A program made the position numbers and the translations under genes. A stretch of 64,000 nt of DNA from Epithemia pelagica. Lineage: Eukaryota > Bacillariophyta > Bacillariophyceae > Surirellales > Surirellaceae. The stretch covers positions 1,550,001 to 1,614,000 of the forward strand of contig OX337241.1 in assembly GCA_946965045.2 (NCBI GenBank), read 5' to 3'. Shown here piece after piece: positions 21,912 to 32,102 of the stretch. The stretch's first letter is position 1. Each line of letters opens with the position of its first letter. The notes under the pieces were generated by a model. It was not told the origin of the DNA and searched no databases. It worked only from the letters and a program-made list of their open reading frames with translations.

Positions 21912-23709
21912 TCACCTTGGTGGCCACCCTCCAAGGTACATGTCAGGATTTCCGATCGAGCCCGGCTTCATAGGGAAGAAATGATCTAACTCGTGTAACA
22001 TCGCAGTCGCATCGTGCGATATGGCCAAGACATCGTCTACGTACAGCAATACATAGGCGTAGTACTTGTGACCGTCACTCGGACGTGTCATAGGCTTCAT
22101 CCACAAGTCTCGATCAGCACCCAAGCACGGATCGTACCCAAGAGTTCTCATACAACTCGCAAGGTGGTTGCGGAAACTCGCACCGGCACTCTTTAACCCA
22201 TACAATGCTCGTACAATATATGCACGCTTCCCAGCGTTGGACCCAAACTCGGGGCCCAGTACAGTCCAGATTTTCTCACTGTTCGGCGCAGTTAAATAAG
22301 CATTCTTGATGTCAGACGTTTTGACCTCTAGGTCGTTGAGAGCGGCAATAGTGAGGGCAATACAAACACTTTCTTGAGATACAACGCTGGCATAAGTCAA
22401 TGTTGCTGGTGCCTCTGTTGTGTGTCCACCCGCTACAAACCGTGCTTTTCTCCTGAAATCTTCCATTTTTACGTTGAAAACCATGTGGCATCGGATCTCC
22501 TGGAAGCCAGGAGTTGGTTTCTCGTCGTCTTCCATCAACTTGAACGCCACTCGAACAGCTTCCATCTCTTTTTCGATGGCCTTTCGCCACAAGTCGTTGC
22601 CGTTCCTTCTGTCCAGTTCATATGCTTCGGCAACAGTCTTGGGAATTTCGATCCCAAACTTGTGTGTCCGCTTGTGATAGCGGCTGTTGACGGCGGCGAG
22701 TATCCGGTCTTGTCGTCGGAGGAACTTACTCACCCACCAATCAAACGCTGGCTCGTTCTCAATCTGCTTTGCGACGGCGTACTCCGCCACCTCAATCGGA
22801 TTTGATTCCTTCAGTCCGGCCAAGCACTCCCAGGACGTTGATCCGTCGCGCCACTGGACGCACAACTCCCACCCTTTTGTCGTCTTCTTCTTGTGCTTCC
22901 GTCCTCGGACAACAACATGACGGTTATCGTGGTCGACAGCGGCTTTGGTCTTGCGATGATCAACAATGCTGTCCAACAGCAAGAATTGGTTTCCTTCGGC
23001 ATCGCACTGCGCATACATATTTTCCGCGATGACATTCGCGGCATACTCAGACGTCTCGCCGTCTGGAAACTCAACAACATAAACTCTCGAGTCTAGAATC
23101 GGGTTGTGGGACGACGTCCCCTTGAGACGGCCATCGCTGGTCTTGGACCGTCTTTTCACCTTGCCCGTCACCATTGCATCACCCTTCGGCAACAAGACGT
23201 CAGCTCCAACGTAGTTGTCGTAGGTGTCTGGTGTGATGTCGTCAATGTCGGGTGCAATCGGTGGCTTGGGGTCATCATCGTCTTCATACGCCTCGTAGGT
23301 CGGCGTTTCCACATCAACTAGACCATCGTAGTCTTCGACTTTAGCTACACTGCCTAACTTCTCGTTGACCTTGCTCGTGTAGTCTTTTCTCTTCTCTATT
23401 TCAGTCGGGTCACGGATTTCGTCGTCCGTCAGATGTCGGTAGGTCGAGCGAATCTTGATCATTCCTGACTCGGCCAAGATCTTGATTGCATGTGCGGGTC
23501 CCATGTCCGTCGCAGGACCTAGGTATCTACCCAACTTCTCCTTGTCTTCCGGGTAGTTGGCCGCTGAGTCGTAATAGTAAACCCAGTCGTACCACCCATA
23601 TCCAGCCAAGAGTGAAATGTCAAAGGTCTCCCCGTACATTGCCGTTTCCGGGACTTGACCTGACAGCTCGAAATTACTATGACATGTAGCCGATCTGATA
23701 TAGGCTTCC
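21912..23709 (-). pseudogene. Outer element pol, RT part (truncated, no RNase H)
   Basis: This is the 3' half of the outer pol. It reads in frame from the E1 target site (TSD CTTCC) through ETAMYGETF, a linker, a chromo-like module (ELCVQWRDGSTSWECLAGL) and the copia RT, with KARFVAGGH, DIKNAYL, YGLKSAGASF and the catalytic LLYVDDVL. It then stops after MYLGGWPPR. In copia elements the polyprotein normally goes on for some 250 or more residues through the RT thumb and RNase H. Here only about 210 bp remain before the LTR, none of it coding for RNase H. The element cannot be autonomous. Confidence 0.88.
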
Positions 23710-24492
23710 TGTTACAATTCTTTCTGAATCGTAGGGACATTGATGCTCGGTAGAGCAGACAATCAGGTAGGTCACCAACCGATACAAGCTTCTCAGGGTC
23801 AGAGAAGCAAGCAAGTCGAAGTCTATCAGAAGGATAGTCGGGACACAAAAGAGGATGTGATAAATGGTGATATTGTTAGATTGTGTGTTGATTACTACGA
23901 TAGGTCTACGTGAAATGTTCGGTCCTGCCAAGGGTCATGTGTCATAGGTTCTTGGCGGCAACAGGTTTGGAATAGTTGGAGTTGATTCATGTGATGTATA
24001 TGACATGTATATGTGGGCGGATAACATATACAGGGTCAACAGCTCTTGCTTTGGGTTGGCATAGTTGTTTTCATGGCGCGCAGCTTGTTGACAATTTGGA
24101 GATTGTGGGAATGGAAATATGGTCTCGCGTGATCGTGTGTCGTGCTTGGGATACTTAGACCGTTGGGTCGGATAGATGCCGATAGCGCTCGGATGTCGCT
24201 TGGGCGCGCTCGATGATTTCGGGCGCGTACGCTTAGGGCGTTAGTATAATGTCCGAGCAACGGCCAAATTTATGTCCGTTGTAATACCGCACGACCCAGT
24301 TTAGTCTTGAGAGTGAGTTCGTCAATCTATTCTCACTTTTCATGATTTGCGAAGAAATATAGGTCGATATAGCGCGAAGCTAGGAAACATAGCTCGAAGC
24401 TAGAGGGCATGATGCGATAGCACGAGGCTATGTGACATGGGGAATCGATGAGATGTAGAATCTAACCACCATAGACGGTGAGAATTCTAACA
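23710..24492 (-). repeat. 3' LTR of E1
   Basis: This is the 783-bp LTR copy at the 3' end of the minus-strand element. In its 24360-24435 part are three spaced copies of a TAGC-x5-GCTA type sequence (TAGCGCGAAGCTA, TAGCTCGAAGCTA, TAGCACGAGGCTA), each able to form a 4-bp stem. The purine tract GTGGGGAG lies directly outside, and the pol stop codon TAG is formed by the LTR's own first six bases (TGTTAG). Confidence 0.92.
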
Positions 24493-27400
24493 CTCCCCAC
24501 AACTCGTCGTTTCAGCCTTGTCATCATTGGATTTGTTGAGATCTTGAACTTCTCCTTTCCAAAACAGCAATGGCTTGAGCATGGGCCAAATAGATACGAA
24601 ATCCCAATGTTTGCTAAGGATATCGGCAGGGTTGGTCTTTCCATCTTTCCAGTAGAATGCAACATACTTTGCTGCGATGGCTTCACGAACTCGGTGGTAT
24701 GACAGAAGATGGTGTCTCTTGGATAGTATGGAATGAGGAACGGTTGCATTGAGCACAACGGATCTGTTATCTCCGTACATGTAACTTCGCTCTCGGATAG
24801 GTACTCCAAGGTAGCGGAGAGAATGTCGTAATTCTGTAATCTGATCTATTGCTGTCCTTGCAGCCACAAACTTGGATCCATAGGTAGCAGTTTCCACCGT
24901 GCTCTGTCTCTTGCTGTACCAGTCAATAGGTGTTCCGTTCAACAAATGTAGAACAGCAGTGACGGATTTACCAGTGACTATGTCATGCATGAGATTGGCA
25001 TCAACATAATGAGTTGTGGTAACATAGCGGCCAAGAGGTGTTGGGCAGTCTTCAGGAATACGTTCACTTGCATTCGAATAGACAGTGCGAGTCCAATCAA
25101 ATTCTTGGGTAGGAAGACTTGAATAATCAGGCTCTCCAATCCTAAATCTGATTGCACCTTCTGGGAGATGTGCAAGGTATCCATAGATACGCTTGGCTCT
25201 ATCAAGATGTCCTTTCCTCGGAGCAGCGCGAAAGCGTGATAGCGTCATTGTAGCGGTGAAGACGTCGAAACGACCAATAGTGATCACCCATTGGAGTTGT
25301 CCAATCAGAGTTTGGAAATGGCTAGTACCTTCTTCATCAAGGAGCTCAGAATCATCCAATTCAGGATGGTTTCCACCAATAAGAGGTGTTTTGGCTTTCT
25401 TGGGTTTCTCCTTGAAGATTCGTTCGAAAGTGTCCATCATCTTACCAATGTAGCGTCTTGGATCTGCTACTAATGTTCCATCAGAATCCTTGGTGTAACA
25501 ACATCCCAAATGGAAATCAATAGGTCCATCTCCTTTGAGTTTGAAGTTGTATTTCTCCTTCAGGATCTTGCAGATATTCCCAGGATCAGTAGAAATAATG
25601 GCTAAGTCATCAACGTATACGGCAATGTATTCGTAACAGTCTTCTCCAGGTGCTTTCCTCATCCAGATATCCGGATCTGCTTTGCTTGGTGAAAATCCCA
25701 TGTCTGTCAAAACATCGAATAAGACATCATGCCAGCGTGCGCCTGATGACTTCAATCCATAAAGTGCCTTGTATATAATCAGGATGTGACCTTCTAATTC
25801 CTTGAATTCAGGTCCTGCGACAATGAAAATTTTCTCCCCTGTCAAGGCTTCCAGATATGCATTTCCAATATCTGCTCCCCATATTTCCAAGTCATTCAAA
25901 GTACCCAGGAATAAGGCAATGCGGAGGTTGCGAATGGAAACAACACCTGAATAGATTGTCTCAACAGGTTCTTTCGTGAGATGTCCATCTGCGACAAGTC
26001 TTGCTTTATGTCGTCCATCATGTTTTACGTCAAAGACAAGATGTACACGTATCTTATGATATCCTTCAGGTGCATTGGATACTTTCCCTTTAATGAAGAT
26101 GGCTTTCCCAAAATCCTTGAATGTCTTGTAGGACTGGATCTGTGACAATTCTAATTCTGTTGCATCCTGCCACCTTGTGTTGCCATGTTGTTTATCAAGA
26201 GCGACAGCTTCCTCATAATTGCGTGGTACTTGGAATCCAAACTTATACTTGACGGAATGATGAACTTGTTTAATCCTTGACTGTTTGGCTGCTCGAATGA
26301 GACGTTTACTTGTTTTGACATAACGTTTCAAATGCTTCCATCCAGGTTCGTTGAGTAAACCATGTTTCTTTCCATAAATTGCTACAGTGATCGGATCATC
26401 ATTGGCGATGAGTGATAAAGGTTCATAGGTAGTCTCCCCAGTTTCCCAATCAACAAGCAAATTATATTTGCTCCCCTTGTAATCTGGATCAGTTGTGTTC
26501 AGTGGGCCTTGATGGGCAATGACATCCCTGAACCTGAAAAGATTATCTCCAGAGGTTTGAGCTTGGTTATCTCGTTCGATATACTCCATGAGTTGATTAT
26601 AGGATATCATCTCATCAACATCAGAATTTGTCTTTCGGTAGATGTATTTGACACGTTCTTCCTGTTTCGTTGCTTCTTCATTAAGATCAATGACTCGTTT
26701 GATGACACGTGCACGATGTCGCTCCCCATTTTCTTCTGTGTCGCATAGGAATGTGCGTCCTATCATGTCGTCAAAATCGATCGTGGGCATTGGTTTGGAT
26801 GGATCTTCACTATCACTGCGAATGAAGACAGTGTCAGCTTGCTTATCATTGTCATCCTTCTCAGACGAATCCTCCCCTGAAGGTCGATCCACACGTAGGT
26901 TAGGTGTAGTGGATTCAACACGGCGAACGGCAGAACGGTAGATGATCTGGTTATCTTGGGTGAGAATCTTCCAAGTAAAAGAATCACCAACGTTGTGAGC
27001 AAAACCAACCCAGTGGCCAAGTTTCTCATCAGAAGAAGATGGATATGAACCAGAAGTGGGTTCAGCGGGGTCGACACGGTAGTAAACCTCATCCCAGAAA
27101 GGAAAGAACAAGAGATGAGTAATGTCGGGTGGGCGTCCGGAGAGAGCCTCAAGAGGAGTGCGACCGGAATGGGTGGGTGATGACGTATGGTTCAATAAGT
27201 CACAGACATACTCAAGGCAAAGAAGCCAGGTGTTGGCAGGGCAACCAGTGGCATTCATGAGAGCGTTGGTCATACGTTTAACGGTCTGGTAACGGTTTTC
27301 AGCCTTATTCTGGTGTTGATGATAAGGTTCAGATCGATACTCCCCAATAAGCAAAGTGCGAAGAATGTCCTTGACCTTTTGAGAGATGAGAGATGAACCA

Positions 27401-28357
27401 CCATCACTGATAAGAGTCTCCATGGCACCACGAAACCGGATGTTATCCTGAAGAGTATTGACAAACTGTTTGGTTGACTTGATCCCATAGATATCAGTAA
27501 CCAGAGTATCTCGACCAACAAAGATTTGTGCGACTTTACCGCCATGGTCAACAGCAGGGGTGTCGGAGAAAACCGAGTCAGTAGCAACGGGTTCATGACG
27601 TCGAGGTATATTAAGGACCGGATTGCGAGCCTTGAAATGTTTCTTGAGGGTGTCGTGGTCAAAAGTAATGCTACCATTACGTGTAGTGTGCTTGAACGTA
27701 TCGGCAATAACATCTTCAGATTGCCAACCAAAGAATGGACGGAACTTCTTCCAGTCATACGCTTCCTGGTAACGACGGTGGACAGAGGCATGAAGTGTAG
27801 GATCATTACCTTCTGCGTCAGCATAGATAGAAAAGAAGGGTGCGTCGTCGGGTCCATGATCGTATGGGAGATCCAAAAGGAGATTGAGGTTACAAACAAC
27901 ACGATCAGTGTACTCCCCATAGTTGTCATATGGATGGTTCGACATACTACCATCAGTCTTGACGTGTTTCCAATCAGGATCATTGTCAGAGGGTGTGGGA
28001 GAATACGAATGGTCCAGAACACCAGGATCCCATGTGTCGGGTGACGTGAAGATGATCTGAGGTAAGGTATCCATGTCATCGTCGCTGGGGATACCCAAGG
28101 AGTGGATATAGGCTAACCCATCCTTGATGTGAAGGGGTATGGCACGACCATCAAGTGTAGTGATGCGTTGTTTACCATCAACTTTAACAGATCGTTCATC
28201 AACAGCAAGTCCGAAATGCTCGAATTGACCAGGAGCATGGATAGATAAGCCCTTCCCATAATAAGCATATTCATTGAAGATGCCGACAATAGGTCCGTCA
28301 TTGGTCTCAAACTTTGCGGCACATGTGACGACAGGAAGTCCAGTAAGTTCATGGTTG
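24487..28357 (-). pseudogene. E1 pol: integrase, RT and RNase H, out of frame with gag
   Basis: About 1290 codons without an internal stop. The integrase core has ATDSVFSDTPAV, LISDGGSSL and HQNKAENRYQ (the D,D,E triad). Next come a chromo-like module (LLVDWETGETTYEPLSLI), copia RT with KARLVADGH, DIGNAYLEAL, YGLKSSGARW and AVYVDDLAI, and RNase H with YVDANLMHD, ETATYGSKF and GDNRSVV. E2 has SEF where E1 has SKF; that Glu aligns with the catalytic Glu of copia RNase H. The reading frame is shifted relative to gag by a duplicated GGTT (plus strand 28353-28360), whereas E2 reads through. The protein ends TSCGEC, with the stop inside the LTR. Confidence 0.9.
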
Positions 28358-30178
28358 GTTATCAATACCCACAATAGTGATATGGCGGCCAGTCTTAAAA
28401 AGGATGCGCATGTCAGAACCAGCAAGTCCTCCATTAGCACCACGGTCAATCAATTGATTCCCTGGTAAAGTAGATTTCCTGGAAAACAGATAGTGTGGAA
28501 CATGTCCTGCTTGTTTATGCATGTTGGCTTTGAAAGTAACCTTCTTGCTCGTCTTGGACTTGGCGTTAGAAAGAACACTAGTCAGGTCAGTTGCCGGGTG
28601 ATTGATATCAGTCGTCATGGCTTGGTTGATAAATTGTGTAACCGGATCTGAATCATCTGAATGCTCAGGGACTACGCCAGGTGAGTCGTCATCAGATGCA
28701 ACTTGGTTGGGGTCAGGATCAGGTTCCGGATCAATGTCGAGGGCATGTGTTTGCACTGTCCTCGGTGTTGTTGATGAAGGTGCTTGAATCATCTTGTTAT
28801 ACTCAATGATCAACTTGCGATCTTCTTCAGAAAGTTTGAACCATAGGTCACGCGGTAGACTAACCTTGGACGAAGAGGATGGAGATTCAGATGTCGCTTT
28901 GGTGTTGTGGACATGATACTCCATATCATCTTGTGAGGTTATCTCAGCATCTGTATCTTGGCCATATAGTGATTCATGTTGTTTGACATGTCGACGGCGA
29001 CTATGAACAGATGACTGGGTTGCTTGATCATGGTCATAAGCTGCGTCTAGAAGGAGACGGAAGTATGATTGATAGCAAAGGGATTTTGCACCGGATTTGG
29101 TGTTCACCACATTATCCAAGATCTTGACTCGGCGGAGATCAGGTACCTTTTCTACAGCTTGCATGAGGAAGGTCATCCTGGTATGATCAGGGATGCGATC
29201 AGACAATGTCACTAAATTGTCTAGCAAACGTAGCTGCTCTTGAAAGTGTAGAAGAAATTGACGTGTTGTTCCGCGCCATGTGTCGTCAAGACGTAGATTG
29301 GAAATGTAGTTGGTTAAGCGGAGGACTTCTCGCTTTGCTAGGTCGGATTCGGTATGCAAAGAGTGTAACTTCTGCAATACGGCACGCGCATCTTCATCAT
29401 GTTCATGTTCACGTACATAGGCTCGACCTTGGTCAGTCTGAATGATACGGACAAGAACGGAGTAAAGAAATACTTGTTGCTCTTGAAAAAGTTCTTCGGC
29501 ATACTCATCATCATGGGGTGGTGTGTATTTGAAATTCAGAACGTTGGATAGGCCTTGAGCCTTAGCAGTAGTCTTGAATACACGCCAGAATGAATCGTAG
29601 TATCGTTCATCCTTGAATACCTCATATGCAGTTGCGTCGCGCTTAGTTCCCTTTCTGAATGCTGTAAGGTCTTGTTGAGATTGGGATGCGGCAGTAACTG
29701 TGCTGACAGATTTCACAGATGACGGTGACTTCATTGGCGAGACTGGGACTTGGCTAGGTGGTCCCTTAGAGAAATCTGTGTTGATCCTCCAAGTGTTGAA
29801 CTCTTTCCTCGTTAGGTTCATCCAGTCGCTATTGGATAGCTCGTCTTGAATTTCATTGGTCTTGTATGTGGCCCAATAAGCCAAGAGCTTGATCTGCTGT
29901 CTTGTGGGGCCTTGTAGATCATGTGTCTGTTTGTTGACCTTGTATTGTGTCAGTTCCTTCATGGATTCCTCGGTATTAGTTTGCATATACGAGATAACAT
30001 GGGTAATGTTCTCAAAACCATGGTATTTCATCCACTTCATTAAGTAGTCGGCCCTTTCTTTGGTGAAGAATTGGCAGACAGTAAATATGATGTGGTCGAA
30101 TAGGTCTGTGTCCGAGACATTGTCTTGGTTATCTTCTCCCTTAGGAGTCGTAGGTGTCTTGGGTGATTGAGGATCCAT
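28349..30178 (-). CDS. E1 gag with protease active-site region
   Basis: A 609-codon frame starting MDPQSPKTP. It aligns with the N-terminal part of the E2 polyprotein, including long matching stretches such as FKTTAKAQGLSNVL and the segment around RTTRQFLLHFQEQLRLL. No CCHC zinc knuckle is visible. Near the end is the retropepsin-like site QLIDRGANGGLAGSDMR, where the usual D-S/T-G is D-R-G. The frame ends early at GIDNQP because of the 4-bp duplication; without it the frame would continue into pol as in E2. The start is ATG 30178, just downstream (in element orientation) of the non-coding module. Confidence 0.85.
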   Translation of the reverse strand: MDPQSPKTPTTPKGEDNQDNVSDTDLFDHIIFTVCQFFTKERADYLMKWMKYHGFENITHVISYMQTNTEESMKELTQYKVNKQTHDLQGPTRQQIKLLAYWATYKTNEIQDELSNSDWMNLTRKEFNTWRINTDFSKGPPSQVPVSPMKSPSSVKSVSTVTAASQSQQDLTAFRKGTKRDATAYEVFKDERYYDSFWRVFKTTAKAQGLSNVLNFKYTPPHDDEYAEELFQEQQVFLYSVLVRIIQTDQGRAYVREHEHDEDARAVLQKLHSLHTESDLAKREVLRLTNYISNLRLDDTWRGTTRQFLLHFQEQLRLLDNLVTLSDRIPDHTRMTFLMQAVEKVPDLRRVKILDNVVNTKSGAKSLCYQSYFRLLLDAAYDHDQATQSSVHSRRRHVKQHESLYGQDTDAEITSQDDMEYHVHNTKATSESPSSSSKVSLPRDLWFKLSEEDRKLIIEYNKMIQAPSSTTPRTVQTHALDIDPEPDPDPNQVASDDDSPGVVPEHSDDSDPVTQFINQAMTTDINHPATDLTSVLSNAKSKTSKKVTFKANMHKQAGHVPHYLFSRKSTLPGNQLIDRGANGGLAGSDMRILFKTGRHITIVGIDNQP

Positions 30179-30463
30179 GGTGTTATTTGGTTGGTTCGAT
30201 GTTTATTTAATGTGCGGTGTGATGTGGTTTATTTAATGTGTGATGTGATGTGAACCCGGATGTACCACGTGTGCCACGTATGTACCACGTATGTGATACC
30301 CGGATGTGTGTTGTGATGTGCGACTCCTGGAAATTTCCGTTGATTTCGACAAATTTTCGCCGAGTTTCAACAAATTTTCGCCGAATTTTCGCGATTTGAC
30401 GGGAATGTGTGGCGTGTTGTGCGACCAAGGGTACCCGGATGTGCGTTGGGTTTAAGTCTTGGA
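30179..30463 (-). promoter_or_regulatory. E1 inter-ORF non-coding module, near-identical to E2
   Basis: About 285 bp between ORF1 and gag align without gaps to 42025-42309 at an offset of 11846, with about three or four mismatches, although the coding DNA on both sides is much more diverged. It contains three CCCGGATGT boxes, the G-box-like CCACGTG, repeated CCACGTATGT, and a doubled CAAATTTTCGCCGA. A function as an internal promoter, translation element or packaging signal is inference. Confidence 0.7.
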
Positions 30464-30498
30464 AAGGTTTTGAGAGGACGGGAGTTAACTATGAGTAA

Positions 30499-31278
30499 TT
30501 AAGCTTCGGTCTCCGAATCCTCACCCTCTTCCGAATGATCAGAGTCGCTTCCAGGCTCAGACGGGGCAGCACAAGCAACAGAAGAAGGGGTATCACCTTC
30601 AGCCAGGTGGTTCTCGACCTCGGTACGCAAAGGGTAGATAGTTGCACGATGGTCCTCGATGGTATGGACCTCGTGGATGTAGGCAACGTAGTTATCTAGG
30701 CGTACAGCGTTAGGAGGCAGAGGGCAAGTCGTCGCGTTCACGACGTGGATGGTATTGTAGTATCCAGTTGGGCGCTCGAAGGTTAGGAAGCGGAGGTGGA
30801 CAGTACGGATGGGGTTGCCCGAGAGGGCGGCAAAGATGAGGCGACGCCTCGGAGAACGATGAAGGTGGTCGTTCAGACGATCAATGTCTTCTTGGTCGAC
30901 GATGTGGGTCACCGATTGGAACTGGCGTTCGATCTGGGTCTCCCCACGGATGATCTCGGGATCGAAGGTCGAACAAGTTGGTTGGCGGAAGTACTTGATA
31001 TGATCAGCAATCAACCGGGTGGTACGACGGGATCGAGAAGGGACGAGCCGACGAGGCGGACTCGGGGGCCGAAGCAACGGCGCAGGGATCGGAGCGTGAG
31101 GCTGGGTTGGAGTCTCGAATGGGTTGCTGTTGGAACTGTCGACGGAGATGTTGACCGATGTGTTGGCTGCCTTCGGCGTCGGCACCAGTTCCTGCTGCAC
31201 CAGGGTATCGGGCTGCCCGGGATGCAGGTTGGCTCGATAGATCTGTCGTACAGGAGTGATAATCTCGTTAGTATCCAT
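30499..31278 (-). CDS. E1 ORF1, 259-aa protein upstream of gag
   Basis: This is an extra reading frame between the 5' LTR and gag, starting at ATG 31278, 37 nt inside the LTR. It is absent from the standard copia plan. The N-terminal third is Pro/Ser/Thr-rich. A central basic block (PPRRLVPSRSRRTTRL) is followed by a conserved region (HIKYFRQPT, DPEIIR, FQSV, EDIDRL, FERPT, RLDNYV, HEVH, RATIYPL), and the C-terminus is acidic. E2 has a clear homologue. No membrane segment, zinc knuckle or catalytic motif was recognised, so an envelope role is unlikely. It may be a nucleic-acid-binding accessory protein (inference from the Arg-rich block). Confidence 0.75.
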   Translation of the reverse strand: MDTNEIITPVRQIYRANLHPGQPDTLVQQELVPTPKAANTSVNISVDSSNSNPFETPTQPHAPIPAPLLRPPSPPRRLVPSRSRRTTRLIADHIKYFRQPTCSTFDPEIIRGETQIERQFQSVTHIVDQEDIDRLNDHLHRSPRRRLIFAALSGNPIRTVHLRFLTFERPTGYYNTIHVVNATTCPLPPNAVRLDNYVAYIHEVHTIEDHRATIYPLRTEVENHLAEGDTPSSVACAAPSEPGSDSDHSEEGEDSETEA

Positions 31279-31314
31279 GAAACCACAAGGAAATAAGCTT
31301 TGAGACTGTTAATC

Positions 31315-32097
31315 TGTTACAATTCTTTCTGAATCGTAGGGACATTGATGCTCGGTAGAGCAGACAATCAGGTAGGTCACCAACCGATACAAGCTTCTCA
31401 GGGTCAGAGAAGCAAGCAAGTCGAAGTCTATCAGAAGGATAGTCGGGACACAAAAGAGGATGTGATAAATGGTGATATTGTTAGATTGTGTGTTGATTAC
31501 TACGATAGGTCTACGTGAAATGTTCGGTCCTGCCAAGGGTCATGTGTCATAGGTTCTTGGCGGCAACAGGTTTGGAATAGTTGGAGTTGATTCATGTGAT
31601 GTATATGACATGTATATGTGGGCGGATAACATATACAGGGTCAACAGCTCTTGCTTTGGGTTGGCATAGTTGTTTTCATGGCGCGCAGCTTGTTGACAAT
31701 TTGGAGATTGTGGGAATGGAAATATGGTCTCGCGTGATCGTGTGTCGTGCTTGGGATACTTAGACCGTTGGGTCGGATAGATGCCGATAGCGCTCGGATG
31801 TCGCTTGGGCGCGCTCGATGATTTCGGGCGCGTACGCTTAGGGCGTTAGTATAATGTCCGAGCAACGGCCAAATTTATGTCCGTTGTAATACCGCACGAC
31901 CCAGTTTAGTCTTGAGAGTGAGTTCGTCAATCTATTCTCACTTTTCATGATTTGCGAAGAAATATAGGTCGATATAGCGCGAAGCTAGGAAACATAGCTC
32001 GAAGCTAGAGGGCATGATGCGATAGCACGAGGCTATGTGACATGGGGAATCGATGAGATGTAGAATCTAACCACCATAGACGGTGAGAATTCTAACA
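31315..32097 (-). repeat. 5' LTR of E1
   Basis: This is the partner of 23710-24492 and appears identical to it. Immediately downstream in element orientation the leader reads GATTAACAGTCTCA, the same 14 nt as in E2, and a candidate primer-binding site. The TSD CTTCC follows at 32098-32102. Confidence 0.92.
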
Positions 32098-32102
32098 CTT
32101 CC

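Larger units (their letters stand above)
23710..32097 (-). mobile_element. Copia element E1, 8388 bp, inserted in outer pol
   Basis: LTRs at 23710-24492 and 31315-32097 are 783 bp each, at a constant offset of 7605, with no difference seen. The tips are TG..CA (TGTTACAATTC / GAATTCTAACA). The 5-bp target duplication CTTCC flanks it at 23705-23709 and 32098-32102. Deleting the element and one TSD copy rejoins the outer integrase and RT frames exactly. The order in the element is 5' LTR, ORF1, non-coding module, gag-protease, pol, 3' LTR. Defects are a 4-bp duplication at 28353-28360 and Lys in place of the expected RNase H Glu at 24871-24873. Confidence 0.95.

Noticed and set aside
28349-28449. 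Programmed ribosomal frameshift between E1 gag and pol
   Set aside because: E2 is a single frame through this point, and E1 differs by a plain 4-bp duplication with no slippery site.
30499-31278. ORF1 as an envelope-like protein
   Set aside because: It lies before gag instead of after pol and has no signal peptide or membrane segment.
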